From Typhlomys cinereus (lineage: Eukaryota; Chordata; Mammalia; Rodentia; Platacanthomyidae), in NCBI GenBank assembly GCA_023101885.1, contig JALPQD010000053.1, forward strand, positions 4,342,447 to 4,406,446: DNA of 64,000 bases. Direction: 5' to 3'. Both the position numbers and the translations under genes were made by a program. Under the pieces are notes generated by a model. That model saw only the letters and a list, made by a program, of their open reading frames with translations. It did not search any database and was not told the origin of the DNA. Below, one piece after another: positions 24,195 to 36,097 of the stretch; the first letter of the stretch is position 1, and each line of letters starts with the position of its first letter.

Positions 24195-24550
24195 TGTCCC
24201 TCAAAAGCCAGTATGCTAGAGCCTTGGTTGCCAGCTCGTGACGCTAATGACAGATGGTGGAACCTTCGGGGGATGTGATTATAGGAGGTAGAAGTTACCC
24301 CATTGGGAGAACACTCTGAAAGAAGTGATTGGGACCCTAGCCCCTTCATATCTGCCAGGAGGTGCTCAGACTTCCACTGCGCACCCTCACGGTGATGCGC
24401 TATGTCACGACCCACAGACCCAAAGTGACAGGACCAAGCAATCACAAGCTGAAACCTGTAGAAGCGCAAGCCCAAATAAACCTTTCCTCTTCATAAGTTG
24501 ACTATCCTGGGTATTTTTATCTGCGCCGGAAAGCTGAGTAATACAGCATT
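24195..24550 (+). repeat. Unclassified interspersed repeat with AATAAA end
   Basis: GCAAGCCCAAATAAACCTTT followed by CCTCTTCATAAGTTGACTAT and AAGCTGAGTAATACAGC is the standard end of several rodent LTR or hAT-type repeats. The family is not resolved. Confidence 0.5.
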
Positions 24551-24954
24551 GAAATGCCTTGGGCGAATTCTCTCTCCACAAGCGACTTGGCAGATGTAAA
24601 TACTGGATCGCTGAGCCGGAGATCATCCTTCGCGTCAGGATTGCGCGAGGGTTTAATGGGCTGCGATCCCTAGAGAAATGGCCCCGCGGCAATAGAGGAA
24701 CAGTCATCAGTAGCTGAGGCTTTTTCTGGAACTCACTGAGAAAAGGATTCTGATCAAATAGGTCATCTAAGGATAGTTTACAACCTCGTGGAGAGATGAG
24801 ATGAAGTCAAATCACGACCGGACTTGGTCTGCTGAACTCCAGGCAGAAGCAGGGTGGTCCGGATAGGCCAGTTTCACCTACTGGGATCTTAACTGTGTTT
24901 CCTGTCTCAGAGTGGGAAGGGGGGTGTTGTGCGAATGCTTTTCCCGGGGAGACG

Positions 24955-25185
24955 CCACAAAATTGTGTGTCCACCGCAGCTAGAGTTCCACAATAGATCA
25001 AAGTAATGATAATACAGCCAGTTTATTGGGTTTGCTTACAGGAGCAGGGGCGAGGGGTACTGGCTTGAAGCGGGGACCATCCAAAGGCAGCAGACACAGC
25101 GGGGCCCATAGCTTTCCCATGGCTGCCTAGGTGGAACCCCCTCAACTAATCTTCCTCAGCTTACGCACTCTAGGGCCCCTCTGAA
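24955..25185. repeat. Dispersed repeat shared with 1250-1500
   Basis: AGTTTATTGGGTTTGCTTAC and GGAGCAGGGGCGAGGGG parallel the copy at 1.3 kb. Confidence 0.55.
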
Positions 25186-25234
25186 CCTCACGTGTGACGC
25201 TGTGGGCAGTACTTACACATTCTAATTTTTTTTT

Positions 25235-25508
25235 ATTTATTCAATTGTGCGTGTGTGTGTGCGCGCGCACGCTGTGTATGTGTGTGTGTGTGTGGAACCA
25301 CCAGCGAATTGGGGAACCACGATGGACCCCCTTCCACCTCTTCCTTGTTTACTCTGCTCTGGGATTCACAGGCTCCTGCCCTACCAGGACTAGAAACGCA
25401 GGCCGCCCCCGCTTCCGCCTGGCGTCTAGACGTGGGGTCTAGGATCCGAACTCAGGACCTTCCACCTGCAAGCCAGAGGCTTAACCCGAGCTACCTCTCC
25501 AGCCCCTT
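25235..25508 (-). repeat. B2-head SINE of the abundant family, copy 4 (well preserved)
   Basis: A TG/CG-rich tail (25250-25293) is followed by TTGTTTACTCTGCTCTGGGA, TTCACAGGCTCCTGCCCTAC, CTAGACGTGGGGTCTAGGAT and CGAACTCAGGACCTTCC, then CTACCTCTCCAGCCCC. The body closely mirrors copy 2 at 13.4 kb, including the CCACCTCTTCCTTG counterpart. Confidence 0.82.
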
Positions 25509-25659
25509 ACACCTGCATTCTAGACGAGGGCCAGTGTGGATAGTCTAGCATCTCCCAGGTCTCTGTCTCCGAGGCAACAACAACGGTCCACAGGTGCATC
25601 TTAACACTCAGGCAAAATGGCGTCTGTTCAGAGGGACACACACATACACAAAGGTGGGG

Positions 25660-25858
25660 GACAATTAGAGTCAGGGACAGCTCCGTATCTGGTCAGTACA
25701 ATCTGGGTGCGAATTCTGGCTCTGACAACTATTACCGTGTCACCTTGAGATACACAAAAGCCTTTCTGATCCTCAATTCCTTCAGCTGTAAAACTAGAAA
25801 GATCTCTTGATTGACAGAATGATTGAGAGAACCGGACAAAGTGTAACACAGCATAGAA
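25660..25858 (+). repeat. MIR fragment
   Basis: GGGTGCGAATTCTGGCTCTG, then CGTGTCACCTTGAG and CTCAATTCCTTCAGCTGTAA, is the conserved MIR core in forward order. Confidence 0.65.
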
Positions 25859-25878
25859 TTTTTTTTTTTTTTTTTTTT
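25859..25878. repeat. Poly(T) run of 20
   Basis: Twenty consecutive T between the MIR fragment and unique sequence. Confidence 0.9.
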
Positions 25879-26089
25879 GGTGTGGGAGAAGATTACCATG
25901 CAGCAGGTTCTGTAGCAAATACCACCACTTCCAGTCTTTGAAGCCATCCTGGGAAGTGGATACTGCTGCTGCCTGGTCTTGCAGAATGAGCTCTGGGAGT
26001 GTAAGGAAAGAGTCCAAGGTCCTTAGTGCAATGTGGTATTTGCATCCATGATGTGAGACAGATCTGGAGCTCTTCAACCTGCGTATGAT

Positions 26090-26530
26090 GATGGGTCCTG
26101 TGCTGGTGACATCCAAGTGTCAATTTGACAATAGGGGGCTGAGCTCTGCGCACAGCAGTGAGGACCTGGCAATCAAGGCAAGCCCCAAGCAAGACTTCAA
26201 GAGAGTGTTGAATGGAAAGACCTACCCCATGGGGGGGGTGGGACAACTCACTGGGCAGGTACATAAGATGGAGGGGGCTGATTCAGTAGCTTGGCATACT
26301 TGGCAGACTTGCATTCTGGCAAGTGACATTTACCCTCCTTCAGCAATTCCTGTTGGAGCGGCAAGTAGTTCCCTTGGTTCCTGGTGTTGGTGTGAACTCT
26401 CCCATCAAGCCGGACTGTGGACTGTAGCTGAGAACTGTGAGCATGAACAAAGTCCTCCTTGTTCTCCTAGGCATTTGGAATTTATCAGCAACATGCAGGC
26501 ACTGCAAATAGCTCCTGAGCATTAATATAA
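26090..26530 (+). repeat. Dispersed repeat family A, copy 3
   Basis: GTGTCAATTTGACAATAGGG opens it. TTCCCTTGGTTCCTGGTGTT, GAACTCTCCCATCAAGCCGG, CTGTAGCTGAGAACTGTGAG and TTATCAGCAACATGCAGGC match the reverse complement of 3.6 kb and the copy at 44 kb. A 146-codon frame inside is incidental. Confidence 0.62.
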
Positions 26531-27144
26531 TTTAATTATAATAATAGCAATGAAATAACATTACCAGCAGCCTTAAAACATCCTGATGCCTAGGCTCACT
26601 CATGATCAGTTACATCAGAAGGTCTGGGGTGGGAGCAGACAGGTGGGGGACCACAAGCTTAACAAAATGCTCTACTGCTGGTTCTCAGTCACCTGAGGAA
26701 ACACTCGAAGTATAGCAGTGGTCATACTCAGGAGATTCCAAGTTATGTTGGGTGGGCTTTAAGTCACTTGTGTAAAGGCAGGACTGTGCTGTCAGAGAGG
26801 AAATTCACCCCCAAGAAACTCTCCCAATTGCCATCATCGAATCTATGCATGAAATGAAGACTTTCAAGATGCTTGCAGGTTCTCACTTTCAATTCTCTTA
26901 CCTCTTGGATAACATAAAATGTCATTGTTACATCCTGTGAAGCTTCTGCTTTCTGTTTTGGGGACATTCATTACTCCAGTCAGGATGGACTAAGTTATGC
27001 TGTTCTATGAGTAAACCCCAAATCTCAGCAACTGAATGTGAACTCATGCTCCATTTTTAAAGTGAGTTGAGGGCTCAAGAAATTGGGAACCCAGACTGGT
27101 GTCCAGGTGGAGAAAACAACATGAATGTTGCCTCTTAAAATGTG
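26531..27144. other. Intergenic, no feature recognised
   Basis: AT-rich unique sequence. Confidence 0.4.
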
Positions 27145-27548
27145 CAGCGCAGGGCTGGAAAGATTGCTCAGTGGTTAAAAGACCTTGCACCACAATCATG
27201 GGGACCAGAGTTCTGATCTCAGTATCCATGTAACAAGCTTGACATCTCCCCAAAAGCCTGTAATTTCATCTCCTGGGGGAAGTGGATAGATGATGATCAC
27301 TGGGGTTTACTAGCTCTACTGAAGCCAAGATTCAGGGAGGTCCTGCTTCAGAGGAGTACACAGAGAGAAATAGACAGGACCTCCAATGTCCTCTTTTGGA
27401 CTCTTGTACGTTCAGGCGCATGCACCTATATACAGATGAGCACCCGTGTGTGCATACAGTCACACAGGTACAAATATGCAAATGAATAAATAAAATTAAA
27501 TCTTAAAATACAAATATGCAAATAGATAAATAAAATTAAAATCTAAAA
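27145..27548 (+). repeat. B2-like SINE (long, diverged)
   Basis: It opens with AGGGCTGGAAAGATTGCTCA and GTGGTTAAAAGACCTTGC, and ends with a CA-poor ATACAAATATGCAAATGAAT and AATAAATAAAATTAAA tail that is duplicated once (27473-27545). The middle is longer than a standard B2 and may contain a second element. Confidence 0.5.
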
Positions 27549-28021
27549 ACTTTCCAGCATGAACTGATACACTTAGCTGTTACTCAGATTTCATTGGCCA
27601 ACGGACAGCATTTGGCTTGACAGGAAGTGTGATTTAACTATGTGCTAAGAGGGTGTGAATAGAATCTTTGAGAACAGTTGTAATGACTAACATAACAAAA
27701 TCAATACGTAAATATTATTTCTTCTTAGTACTGCCCTGAGAATTTGGCAGCTGTCCACAATGTGTAACTCACGACACCCAGCAGAAAGCTGGGAATTTGG
27801 CTGTGTCATTTGCTCATACTGAGCGTGATCTACAAAAAGTTGACATGAATTGATGAAGATGAGGAGTGTTTTTATTGAAATAAATAAAAGTGGTCTGTAT
27901 GTCAAAAGGAACCACCACATACTTGTAAATTAGATAGACTCCTATGAAAGGGGAGGATATAGGTCTCAGGGGAAGAGCAGGCTATGACAGTTTAGCTATG
28001 AAGACACTACACCAAACTACC
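27549..28021. other. Intergenic, no feature recognised
   Basis: AT-rich unique sequence. Confidence 0.4.
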
Positions 28022-28033
28022 TTTTAAACACTT

Positions 28034-28104
28034 ATAATATAATATAATATAACATAACATAATATAATATAATATAATATAATATAATATAATATATATA
28101 ATAT
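28034..28104. repeat. (AATAT)n pentanucleotide repeat
   Basis: About 14 units of AATAT with two AACAT variants, ending in ATATATATAAT. Confidence 0.88.
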
Positions 28105-28989
28105 TTGAAGAAGCACTTAGCACACTCAACCTTGAAGTTTCCTTCTGCACAGCTAGTCAAATTGCAGAAAGTAAGTGACTGAGGACTGCTTGGCCTAATC
28201 AGAGCATCTCAGTCACATCCACCCCTACTCCAAGGCTCAGAAAAACATGATGGAAGATGGGATGGTAAGATTGTGAGAGATCGAATTGGGACAATGGTCA
28301 GCCAGACACTGCCTCCTGGACATGACAAGAACTGCATGGAAACTGTCCTATCTACATCTCACCAGGAAAGGGAAAGATTTCAAGAAGTTCCACACCTCCC
28401 TGTGAGAGTCATGAGAACTAATACTTACAGGGAAGAAAAGGAGGGTACTTTCCCCAGTGGTTGTACCCCTTGACCTATGACACTTGCTAGAGCATGAATC
28501 ATGTCAGGCATATGACATCAAAGACAAACAAGATGAAGCACAATGGGCCACGCAAATGAAAAGACTTAAAAATAGGAGGGAGCGTGAAGGGGAGATGAAA
28601 CATTATCAGGGGAAAAGGAGGGGGATGGGAATAAGGATTAAGGGGAGAGAAAAAAAGAAAAAATATTATAAAAATAGCATTTATAAATATTGAAAGAAAA
28701 AAAAGATGTGTGTCCAGGAAGGACTGATGGCCCAGAATGCACTGCCAGGCATGTAACGAATGGCAGGTCTGGTGTCACCATGGTAACCTCTTTCCCTACC
28801 TTGTTTTCTCTGCAGCAAAGCTTAGTATGGTATCATGTTTGATCAAAACAGCAGCCCAACAGTCAACAAAAAATTATGATAATATTGAGCCCATTTTAGA
28901 AAACCCCAAAGGAGCATCCCATGCACAGTCTACAGATTTTTTTTGAGAATTTTCTTTTTTCTTCCTTTTTCATTTCTTTATTTTCCATT
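28105..28989. other. Intergenic, no gene recognised
   Basis: Purine-rich stretch near 28550-28700, otherwise unique. Confidence 0.4.
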
Positions 28990-29292
28990 TCACATATGTG
29001 TGTATGGAGTTTGCGCATGTGTGCATGTGTGTATTTTGTGTGTATCATATAAGAACACACTTAAGAATATGTGCTTCTTGGAGGCAAAAGTGTGATATCA
29101 GGAATTATTCTACATTGTTCTTCCACTTTGTTTGCTTTGTTCTGGGGATTCCCAGGCTCCACCTTCTAAGGCTGGAATTCCAACCTGTCACCACATCAAC
29201 CCAGAATTTTTCCATGGGACCTGGGGATCCAAACGCAGATCCTTTTGCTTGTGAGAGAAGGATTTAACTACTGAGCCATCTCTCCAGTCTTT
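28990..29292 (-). repeat. B2-head SINE of the abundant family, copy 5
   Basis: A TG-rich tail, then TTTGTTCTGGGGATTCCCAG, GCTCCACCTTCTAAGGCTGG and CCTGGGGATCCAAACGCAGA, ending GAGCCATCTCTCCAGTC. Confidence 0.72.
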
Positions 29293-29484
29293 CTTCTCCA
29301 TTTCTGCATGGAGAAATCTGTATTCTTTGAGACTCTTACCAAAAAAATCAGTCTTCCTCCATCAATTCCTAGGCCAAATGAGCCCCTGCAGGTGCTTATT
29401 CTATACGTGGATGTGCTAGCATAGCACCACTATGTTGTGCTATCACTTGCATTTATATTGTCATGTATTTAACAAAACTGACAT

Positions 29485-29662
29485 AATTCCAGACATGATG
29501 CTTACCCAGCATTACCTTGTTCAGTCTTTGTAACTTTCCTAGGAATCAATTACTACTATTATTTCTATTATGCAGTAGACACCCAGACTCAGAAGAAGTG
29601 TTTCCCCCACGATTTTTCAGTAGAAAACGTTGAGGCAGAGCTGAAACAGGTAGTTTCACTCT
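29485..29662 (-). repeat. MIR fragment, reverse
   Basis: TACTACTATTATTTCTATTA, TGCAGTAGACACCCAGACTC and GTTGAGGCAGAGCTGAAAC follow reversed MIR order. Confidence 0.55.
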
Positions 29663-29940
29663 TGATTAGGTCAGGAGCTGAGGAATGGGGGAGGGGAGAG
29701 GGGAATCCCAGAGTTTGACTTTCCTGTAGGTCTGACTCAGGGCCTGGTCTTACAAATGGCTGTTAGAAGAACAAGCTTGCTGATGAGCTGCCTTGTGGTC
29801 AACCTGCTTTTGCATTTCACTATACGCTCTATGCTGATATATATTATGCTTCATAAATTACTTTGATATCATTGACATTATTGGGAGGTATAGTCCCATA
29901 AATGAAATGACATATGACATACAAACAGTGCTTTTAAAAA
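29663..29940. other. Intergenic, no feature recognised
   Basis: Short unique interval. Confidence 0.4.
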
Positions 29941-29954
29941 AAATATTTGATTTG

Positions 29955-29957
29955 TGA

Positions 29958-30014
<57 letters not shown>

Positions 30015-30200
30015 CCCATCATCAGCAGGAACTGTTTGTCCCTGTGGAGTGACTTCTGGAATCATCCTGGATTGCTTCCAGGGCCGGAAGTGCTGGCCAC
30101 CGCCATTTCCACCTGGTGTTTTTTAGAGAGACTCAGATCCGAACTCAGGATCTTGTGCTTTCCAGTCAGAGTCTTAACTCCTAAGCCATCTCTCCAGCCC
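29955..30200 (-). repeat. B2-head SINE of the abundant family, copy 6, with (TG)n tail
   Basis: TG run 29957-30010, then GGGCCGGAAGTGCTGGCCAC, CGCCATTTCCACCTGGTG and CAGATCCGAACTCAGGATC, ending GCCATCTCTCCAGCCC. The open frame across it is incidental. Confidence 0.75.
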
Positions 30201-30294
30201 ATTAACAGTGTTTTAAGTAAGTGCTTATTGCATAATCGCTACAGAAATGTGGAATTTACAACCCCAATAGGTATTTCAGGTGTGCCTAACTTAC

Positions 30295-30642
30295 CTTTGG
30301 CTACAATTACTTTTCTTTTGCTGCTGCGAGACGCACTCAGACACAATTTAAGGTTTATGGTTCCTGTGGTGATAGAGTCCGTTATGGTGAGAATCGCATA
30401 GCAGAAGGCATGATTGGAGGCAGAAGCAAGAGACTGGCTCAGGTCACGGCAGCCATCAAGAGCAAACTGAGAGGAAGCAGGACCTGGCTACCAAACCACA
30501 AGGCCCATCCCTTGGGACATGCTTTCTTCCAGCAAGTTCTACTTACTAAAGGTACCACAATCTTCCCAAACATCAGACCCAGTTAAAGATTCAAGCACAT
30601 GAACCTATAGGAGCAATTCAAACTCAAATCATGACAACCATT
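30295..30642 (+). repeat. URR1-like dispersed repeat (most complete copy)
   Basis: CAATTACTTTTCTTTTGCTG, CACAATTTAAGGTTTATGGT, CCAGCAAGTTCTACTTACT and GTACCACAATCTTCCCAAAC, then GAACCTATAGGAGCAATTC, give the full order of the rodent repeat. Confidence 0.68.
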
Positions 30643-32150
30643 CTACTCTCTTATTTTATTCATTGTTTTTTATATTAATCAGCTTGAAGCGATATTTGTT
30701 GTGGATAGAGGAGACCAAGGTTGGCCTACAGACTAGGGCCACTGAGAAATGATATTCTTTCTGGTATCACTATAGAGATTCCAAGGTTTTATGTGGATTT
30801 CTGGAGACTTGCAGAAGTTTAGTAGCTTGCTGGAAAATTAGTGAACTTCTGTCTTTGCAATGGGAATAGTATTCCAATCCTAATAGACTGGGCTAGCAAA
30901 CATAGAGCCAGCTCTCCTTGGGTTCCTACTGTATCCTTTCACATCGTGCTGCACAGCATCCTCACCAGGCCATGTGATTCTTCCTGATGGCTCCCATTTC
31001 CACAAATCTTAACATTTTAAAGGACAGATACTTGCTTTTGTTACATTACAGCTTCTGGGACTAAGCAGGAAGACTGCTAGGCTTGAAGAGGGAGAGAATA
31101 AAAGGCTTTGAACTGAATAACTGGGGTGGAACTTAGGCTTCCTAAAGCAGGCTGGGAGGTTCTCAGCACCAAACCCCACTCTTAAGAACTGATGCCCAGC
31201 CTGGTGCAAGGTGATAGCAACTGCAAAAAACCTGTGTAAGCTACCCAGCTGCCTTCCTCGCTCAGCGCCACAGCCTTCTCATCTCTTCTGATCCTTACAG
31301 GGCTGGACACGTGGGAAAAAGCAGATCACATTTGTGGAACTCCTTCGTGTATTATCTCCCAAAAGCTTTTGTCTCTCCACCTAGAGTAGAATCCAAGCCC
31401 TTCTCGCCAGTCTCTGGGTTTGGCCACACCCCTGGCCTCCTACCCTCTCTTAGCCCTTGCCTCCCTCCAGCCCCAGTGGCCTTCCCTGCTTACTAGAAGA
31501 CCTCCCCATAGTGACTTTGCAAGAGCTGTCGCTCTTCCTTAGCTCACAGCGTTTCCTTGTTCCGGCTGTCAAGGAAATTGTATCTTCCCAAGGAAATCTC
31601 TTAGTCATATAATAGGGCCCCTATAATGAAATTCGCATCTACTCTTTTCTCTTGTAAGAGTTTTGGGCCATTTTTTTTTAATCCTTGAAGCCTAAAACCT
31701 AAAGAGCGTATATTTTCCTCTGAAACTCAGAAAACGTAAAATCAATCTTCAGCTTTCTTCTTTTAGTTCCTTGAACCTATTTGGAAGTTCTAATGGGAGC
31801 ATAGCTACTCATACCCTTGACCAGTCTTCTTCTATTCGGGGAAGGTCATCTTCCTCACCAAACGCCCAACCTCGGGAGGGACACACATGAAGCAGTGAGG
31901 GAGGAAGGGGACACCCACCTAGCCAGCCAGATCAGCCAAATCAACCCTGACAATCAATGGGGTGACAGATGAGATTGCCCGCACATGCCTTTTAATTCCT
32001 TGATTGTCTCAAGGAGCATAGTCTACGTTAAACAGTACCTTAAAATCTACATTAAATGGTAAGGAATGTAAACGAATGGAACCTTGCCATTAGTAAAGTC
32101 TGTTTTAAGTGCTATTTATTATTGTTATTTAGAAATTTGGAGCTAGCCTT
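30643..32150. other. Intergenic, no gene recognised
   Basis: Unique sequence with moderate GC near 31.2-31.6 kb. No exon can be supported. Confidence 0.4.
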
Positions 32151-32470
32151 CCTTGACTAGCTCTGACCCCTTTACATTGCCCTGTACAAGTGTCGGATGG
32201 ACGACCCTATGACATCAGATCCTGCTAATGCTGCCACTTCCTGAACATGCACTATGTAGTCATGAAGTTAGTTCTCATATGTGCAGAAAACCTTACCTTC
32301 CTTACCTTGAAACCCCTCCCAGCCCACCTCAAACCACCTGTTTCTGCACAGTGTAAATACCCCTCTAACTCTTTCCTGGCGATTTAGAGTTCCTGTTGAT
32401 CAGGAATAGACTCTCTCTCTTGCCAAACTTGTGGTTTCAGCGGCTGGGATATTGAAGGGTCCATGGACCG
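32151..32470 (+). mobile_element. Possible LTR fragment
   Basis: CACAGTGTAAATACCCCTCT (TATA-like position), then GACTCTCTCTCTTGCC and AACTTGTGGTTTCAGCGGCT, resembles the R/U5 end of a rodent ERV LTR. There is no AATAAA in the expected place, so the call is weak. Confidence 0.3.
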
Positions 32471-32954
32471 GGACGGGACCTGTCAGGTGACGGCTGGTCT
32501 CCATCCCAGACAGAGTTGCCTGTTTTCTCCATGCTTCCCGTCCTTAGAATGTAAGCTCCACAGCGCCGGGAACTTGTCTCTTCTGTTCTCTGCTGCTTGC
32601 AACTCTACACTCAGTATAGTACATGCCATATGTGCACCTGTAAACCTTCAGTGCTGCAAGTATCCTAGTGGCCCCAAGAATACTAGTCTGCAGTGTCATC
32701 TAAGGGCTGGTCTATGAATCAGCTTGCTTTCTGATGTGTACTGCTTCCAAGAACGATGCCGAAGGACAAAATGTAATCAAAGAAGTTTGTGATGAACATA
32801 GTAAGTATGGTGGCCTCTTGTAGCAAAGAAGATCAAAGACCTGGTCCTGTAAAGGGACCCAGGAGTGTCCTGACTCACTGTGAACACCCTCCTTTGGAGG
32901 GAATGTTCTAGGCTGTTTAAAGGAACATAACTAGTTTTTCTTTGTGTTAAAAAT
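32471..32954. other. Intergenic, no feature recognised
   Basis: Unremarkable. Confidence 0.4.
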
Positions 32955-33372
32955 AGACAAACACCATTAGCTGAAGAATGGACAAACAAAATATGATGCA
33001 TTGATACAACAGAATATTATCCAATCATAAAAAAGAAAGAAGTCCTGATACTTCATGGACCTTCAAAACTATATACTAAGTGAAAAAAAAAGACACTGAA
33101 GGTTACATGGTCTATGAAATCCCCACTTACAGGAGATTTCCTAAGTAGTCAAACCCTTGAGCCTTAAAGAGGACTCATGGTTCCAGGGCTGGGAGGGCCT
33201 AATGCTTATAAGGTTTCATTAGGGCAAAGACAGTGTTCTAGAAGAACGTAGTGCTAGGAGCTGGCATGATATTGTGACTCTATGTCACTTTAGAATAGCT
33301 CAATTGTTAAATTTTTTATCCTACATGTATTTTACCACAGCTTTAAAAACCAATTAGTGATTTTCAGTTGCT
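32955..33372 (+). mobile_element. Ancient L1 (L1M-type) 3' end, forward
   Basis: GAATGGACAAACAAAATATG, ACAGAATATTATCCAATCAT, AAAAAAGAAAGAAGTCCTGA and TACTAAGTGAAAAAAAAAGA, then GGTTCCAGGGCTGGGAGGG, match the L1M 3' end in order. Confidence 0.78.
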
Positions 33373-33484
33373 TAAAAAAATAAGATGTTTAACTGTCAGG
33401 TTTAATAAAGTCTAGAGATCTAATATGTGATATAAAGACTATAGGTGACACTATGTTGTATTTGGGATTTTGGCTAGAATAAAT

Positions 33485-33595
33485 TTGAGATCAAGTGTGG
33501 TGGCACATGTATGTAATCTCAGTACCTGAGGCAGAGATAGGAGAAGTATAAGCTCAAATCAACTGGACTACATAGAGAGAGAGAGAGCATACGCC
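33485..33595 (+). repeat. B1-like SINE
   Basis: AAGTGTGGTGGCACATGTAT, GTAATCTCAGTACCTGAGGC and TCAACTGGACTACATAGAGA match B1, followed by a short GA run. Confidence 0.6.
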
Positions 33596-33604
33596 CACAA
33601 TGTG

Positions 33605-33605
33605 G

Positions 33606-33655
<50 letters not shown>

Positions 33656-33912
33656 ACGCAAGTGCGCACGCACATGCAACTATGTACACTGTGTGTGCCT
33701 GTAGAGGCCCAAGTGTGATTTCAGAAATCATCCTGTCTTTGTTCTATCCCCTTATTGCTTTACTCTGGGGTTTCCCAGGCTCTGTCTTCCAAGACCAGAA
33801 GTACCGGCTGCCACCATTTCCACTTGAAATTTTTACATGGAACCCAGGATCCAAACTCAGCTCTTTCTGCTTGCGAGGCAGAGGCTTAACCCCTAAGCCA
33901 TCTCTCCAGTCC
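33605..33912 (-). repeat. B2-head SINE of the abundant family, copy 7, with (TG)n tail
   Basis: TG run 33609-33651, then TTACTCTGGGGTTTCCCAGG, CTCTGTCTTCCAAGACCAGA and GGAACCCAGGATCCAAACTC, ending GCCATCTCTCCAGTCC. Confidence 0.76.
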
Positions 33913-35239
33913 GGCTGTGTGTAATGAAACATCGAATGTAGTCAATGAAAATAAATTTAAGGAATACATTTAGATATCTGTTAATCTCACAGTTCGCTCT
34001 ATAGAAAAGAATGAAGAAGCGTCAAATAAAGATTATAATTACGTTTGAGCTTATAAAAGCTACGTGTATAATATGAAGAACCCTAGCATAGCATGCTACC
34101 CCCCCAGTGAGAGGCCAGAAGATCCAGATTGCACTCTGCCCTCATTCCACTGTGGTTTGTTGAGAATGGTCTACAGGCTGCCAAGGCTGCCATCCTCCAA
34201 TGGGCAGGACACACCCATGGGCAGGGACCATTTCCTGGGGCTAAGAAATCTGCCACATCTTTCTTTAGGACACAGAGCAGTTGGCACATGAATGGTGGCT
34301 GGTGGAGATACTTCCCATAGCCCTTCCCTGCAGACAGCTGCTGTACTGTCACAGCCCCCCACAAACCCACAAAAGCTGCCTCAGTATCCATCCGGATAAG
34401 CTGGTGGAAAGTGATTCCATTCTACTGTCTTGTCTTTAAGAGTTCCACTGACTCCACAGCAAAAAAAAAAGGAAAAAAAAGATTTAAGAAATGATATGCT
34501 TGAGTGTTACGAACTATAGATGGGCTTCTAAGGCACACACCAACCTGATGTGGTTTTGTTCATGAAGCTCACCAGTTGCATGACAGATCTTCCTTATTAA
34601 AGCTTCCCCTACCTCTTCCTCTTTCACACGGCATTTCTCCTGCCAGCACCAACTCAGGATCTACCTACCGTACCTAGGAAGTTTACCTCTTCCAATGGGA
34701 TGACATGACCCTGGTAGCCAGAGATTGCCCCTTATTCTCTGGGGTGCCCTACAATATTCATCGAGCCTAACAGCACCCTAACTTTCCTTTGCTGGGCTAG
34801 TCTGTCAAACTATTGGCTCAGGGTCAGATATGATTTTTCCGGAACAATGAAGATCATCAGCTCTGGGCTTTTGCTGAAGCTCCTGATAAGAGACTCTTTC
34901 TCTAGGACTTGCTAGATTAAAAGGATGCTGGGGACTGTCATTGCCAAGTCTTGGAGATGTTTCTGTGAAAAGAAGTTACTCAGAGAAGAGCAATCAGACA
35001 GGGCAGACCTGACGCTCCCAACCATGAGCCAGCAACTCGCCTCCTTGCTTGCTCGAACTGAAAGAATGCTGCCACACTTGAAAGCATCTACCACAGGCAC
35101 AAAATACAGTTCTAGTGCCGACAGCGAGCCCAGGGTCACAACCATGCTAGGCACACATTCTGCCGCTGAACCACACCCAACTCATAAAATACTGACTTGC
35201 TGGTGGTAAGTTGTTTTAGCTGTGTCTAGGGAGTTAAGT
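33913..35239. other. Intergenic, no gene recognised
   Basis: Overlapping frames at 34064-34391 and 34912-35209 on both strands show no recognisable product. A short A-rich tract lies near 34461-34480. Confidence 0.4.
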
Positions 35240-35690
35240 GAAATATCTATTTTCTACATTAAAATACATATATTTACCACCATAGCCATTTCGAATGTAC
35301 AAACCAGTGGCATCAAATATGTTCACACTGTCAGTCATAGCCAGTCTCAACTCAAGCTGACATTCTGTTCTCGTTACATATAAATTCCCTTCCCAGTCTG
35401 TCCTGAGTCCCTAGTAATCAGTTCTGTTTTCTCTCATGAATGATGCTTTCTTCTATGGCTTATGAGTGGAAATCACATAATAACCTTTTTGTGACTGGCT
35501 TACTTCACCCACATCTTTGAGGTTCATTCACACTGAAGCATGCGTCGGAATTTCCTTTTTTCCTAAGGTAATATTCCATCGTGTATGTAGACTTCAGTTG
35601 TTTCTCCATTTATTTGGGGACAAATGTGTTGTTTCTATTTTTGGTTATTATGAATAATGTTACTCTGAAAACGAGTGTACAAGGAGTGTA
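35240..35690 (-). mobile_element. Ancient L1 (L1M-type) 3' end, reverse
   Basis: GGTAATATTCCATCGTGTAT, TTTGGTTATTATGAATAATG and CATGAATGATGCTTTC, with CATTTCGAATGTACAAACCA, follow the reversed L1M 3' end. The 5'-ward part may extend to about 35.9 kb. Confidence 0.75.
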
Positions 35691-36097
35691 GGAGACTCCT
35701 TTCCACTTGAGGGCTATGTGCCACCCACTGGTGGAAGGGTTGGACCCTATGGAACATCTGTGACAGTTAAAGGAGCTGCACCCCTTGACGTGTCTACCAA
35801 TGGCACTCAAGTGCTCTTCTCCAACTCCTCAACACTTGCCTTTTAAAAGGCAAAATTGTAGTAATGCTGGGATGAGAAGTTATTGCATTAGCTCATCTTG
35901 ATAACAATCATTGAGTCAGTGAAACATCAGAGCCAGAAACTTCAGTCTGAACAGTTCTTTTCTGCTCTGTGGAGGGAGGTGCACCGCTTTGCAAACCCTC
36001 TCCCTCCCAGCAAATAGCATCGGGTTTGGCTATATCCATGGTAGGAAGGAAATCTAATCCATTGATGGCTTTCTCTCTTCTGATCAGAAGGAAAGAG

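Noticed and set aside
25628..26530. Frames of 162 and 146 codons around 25.6-26.5 kb
   Set aside because: They cover a MIR fragment, a poly(T) run and dispersed repeat family A.
29958..30401. 147-codon plus-strand frame
   Set aside because: It starts in the (TG)n run (CVCVCV) and continues through a reversed SINE into a URR1-like repeat.
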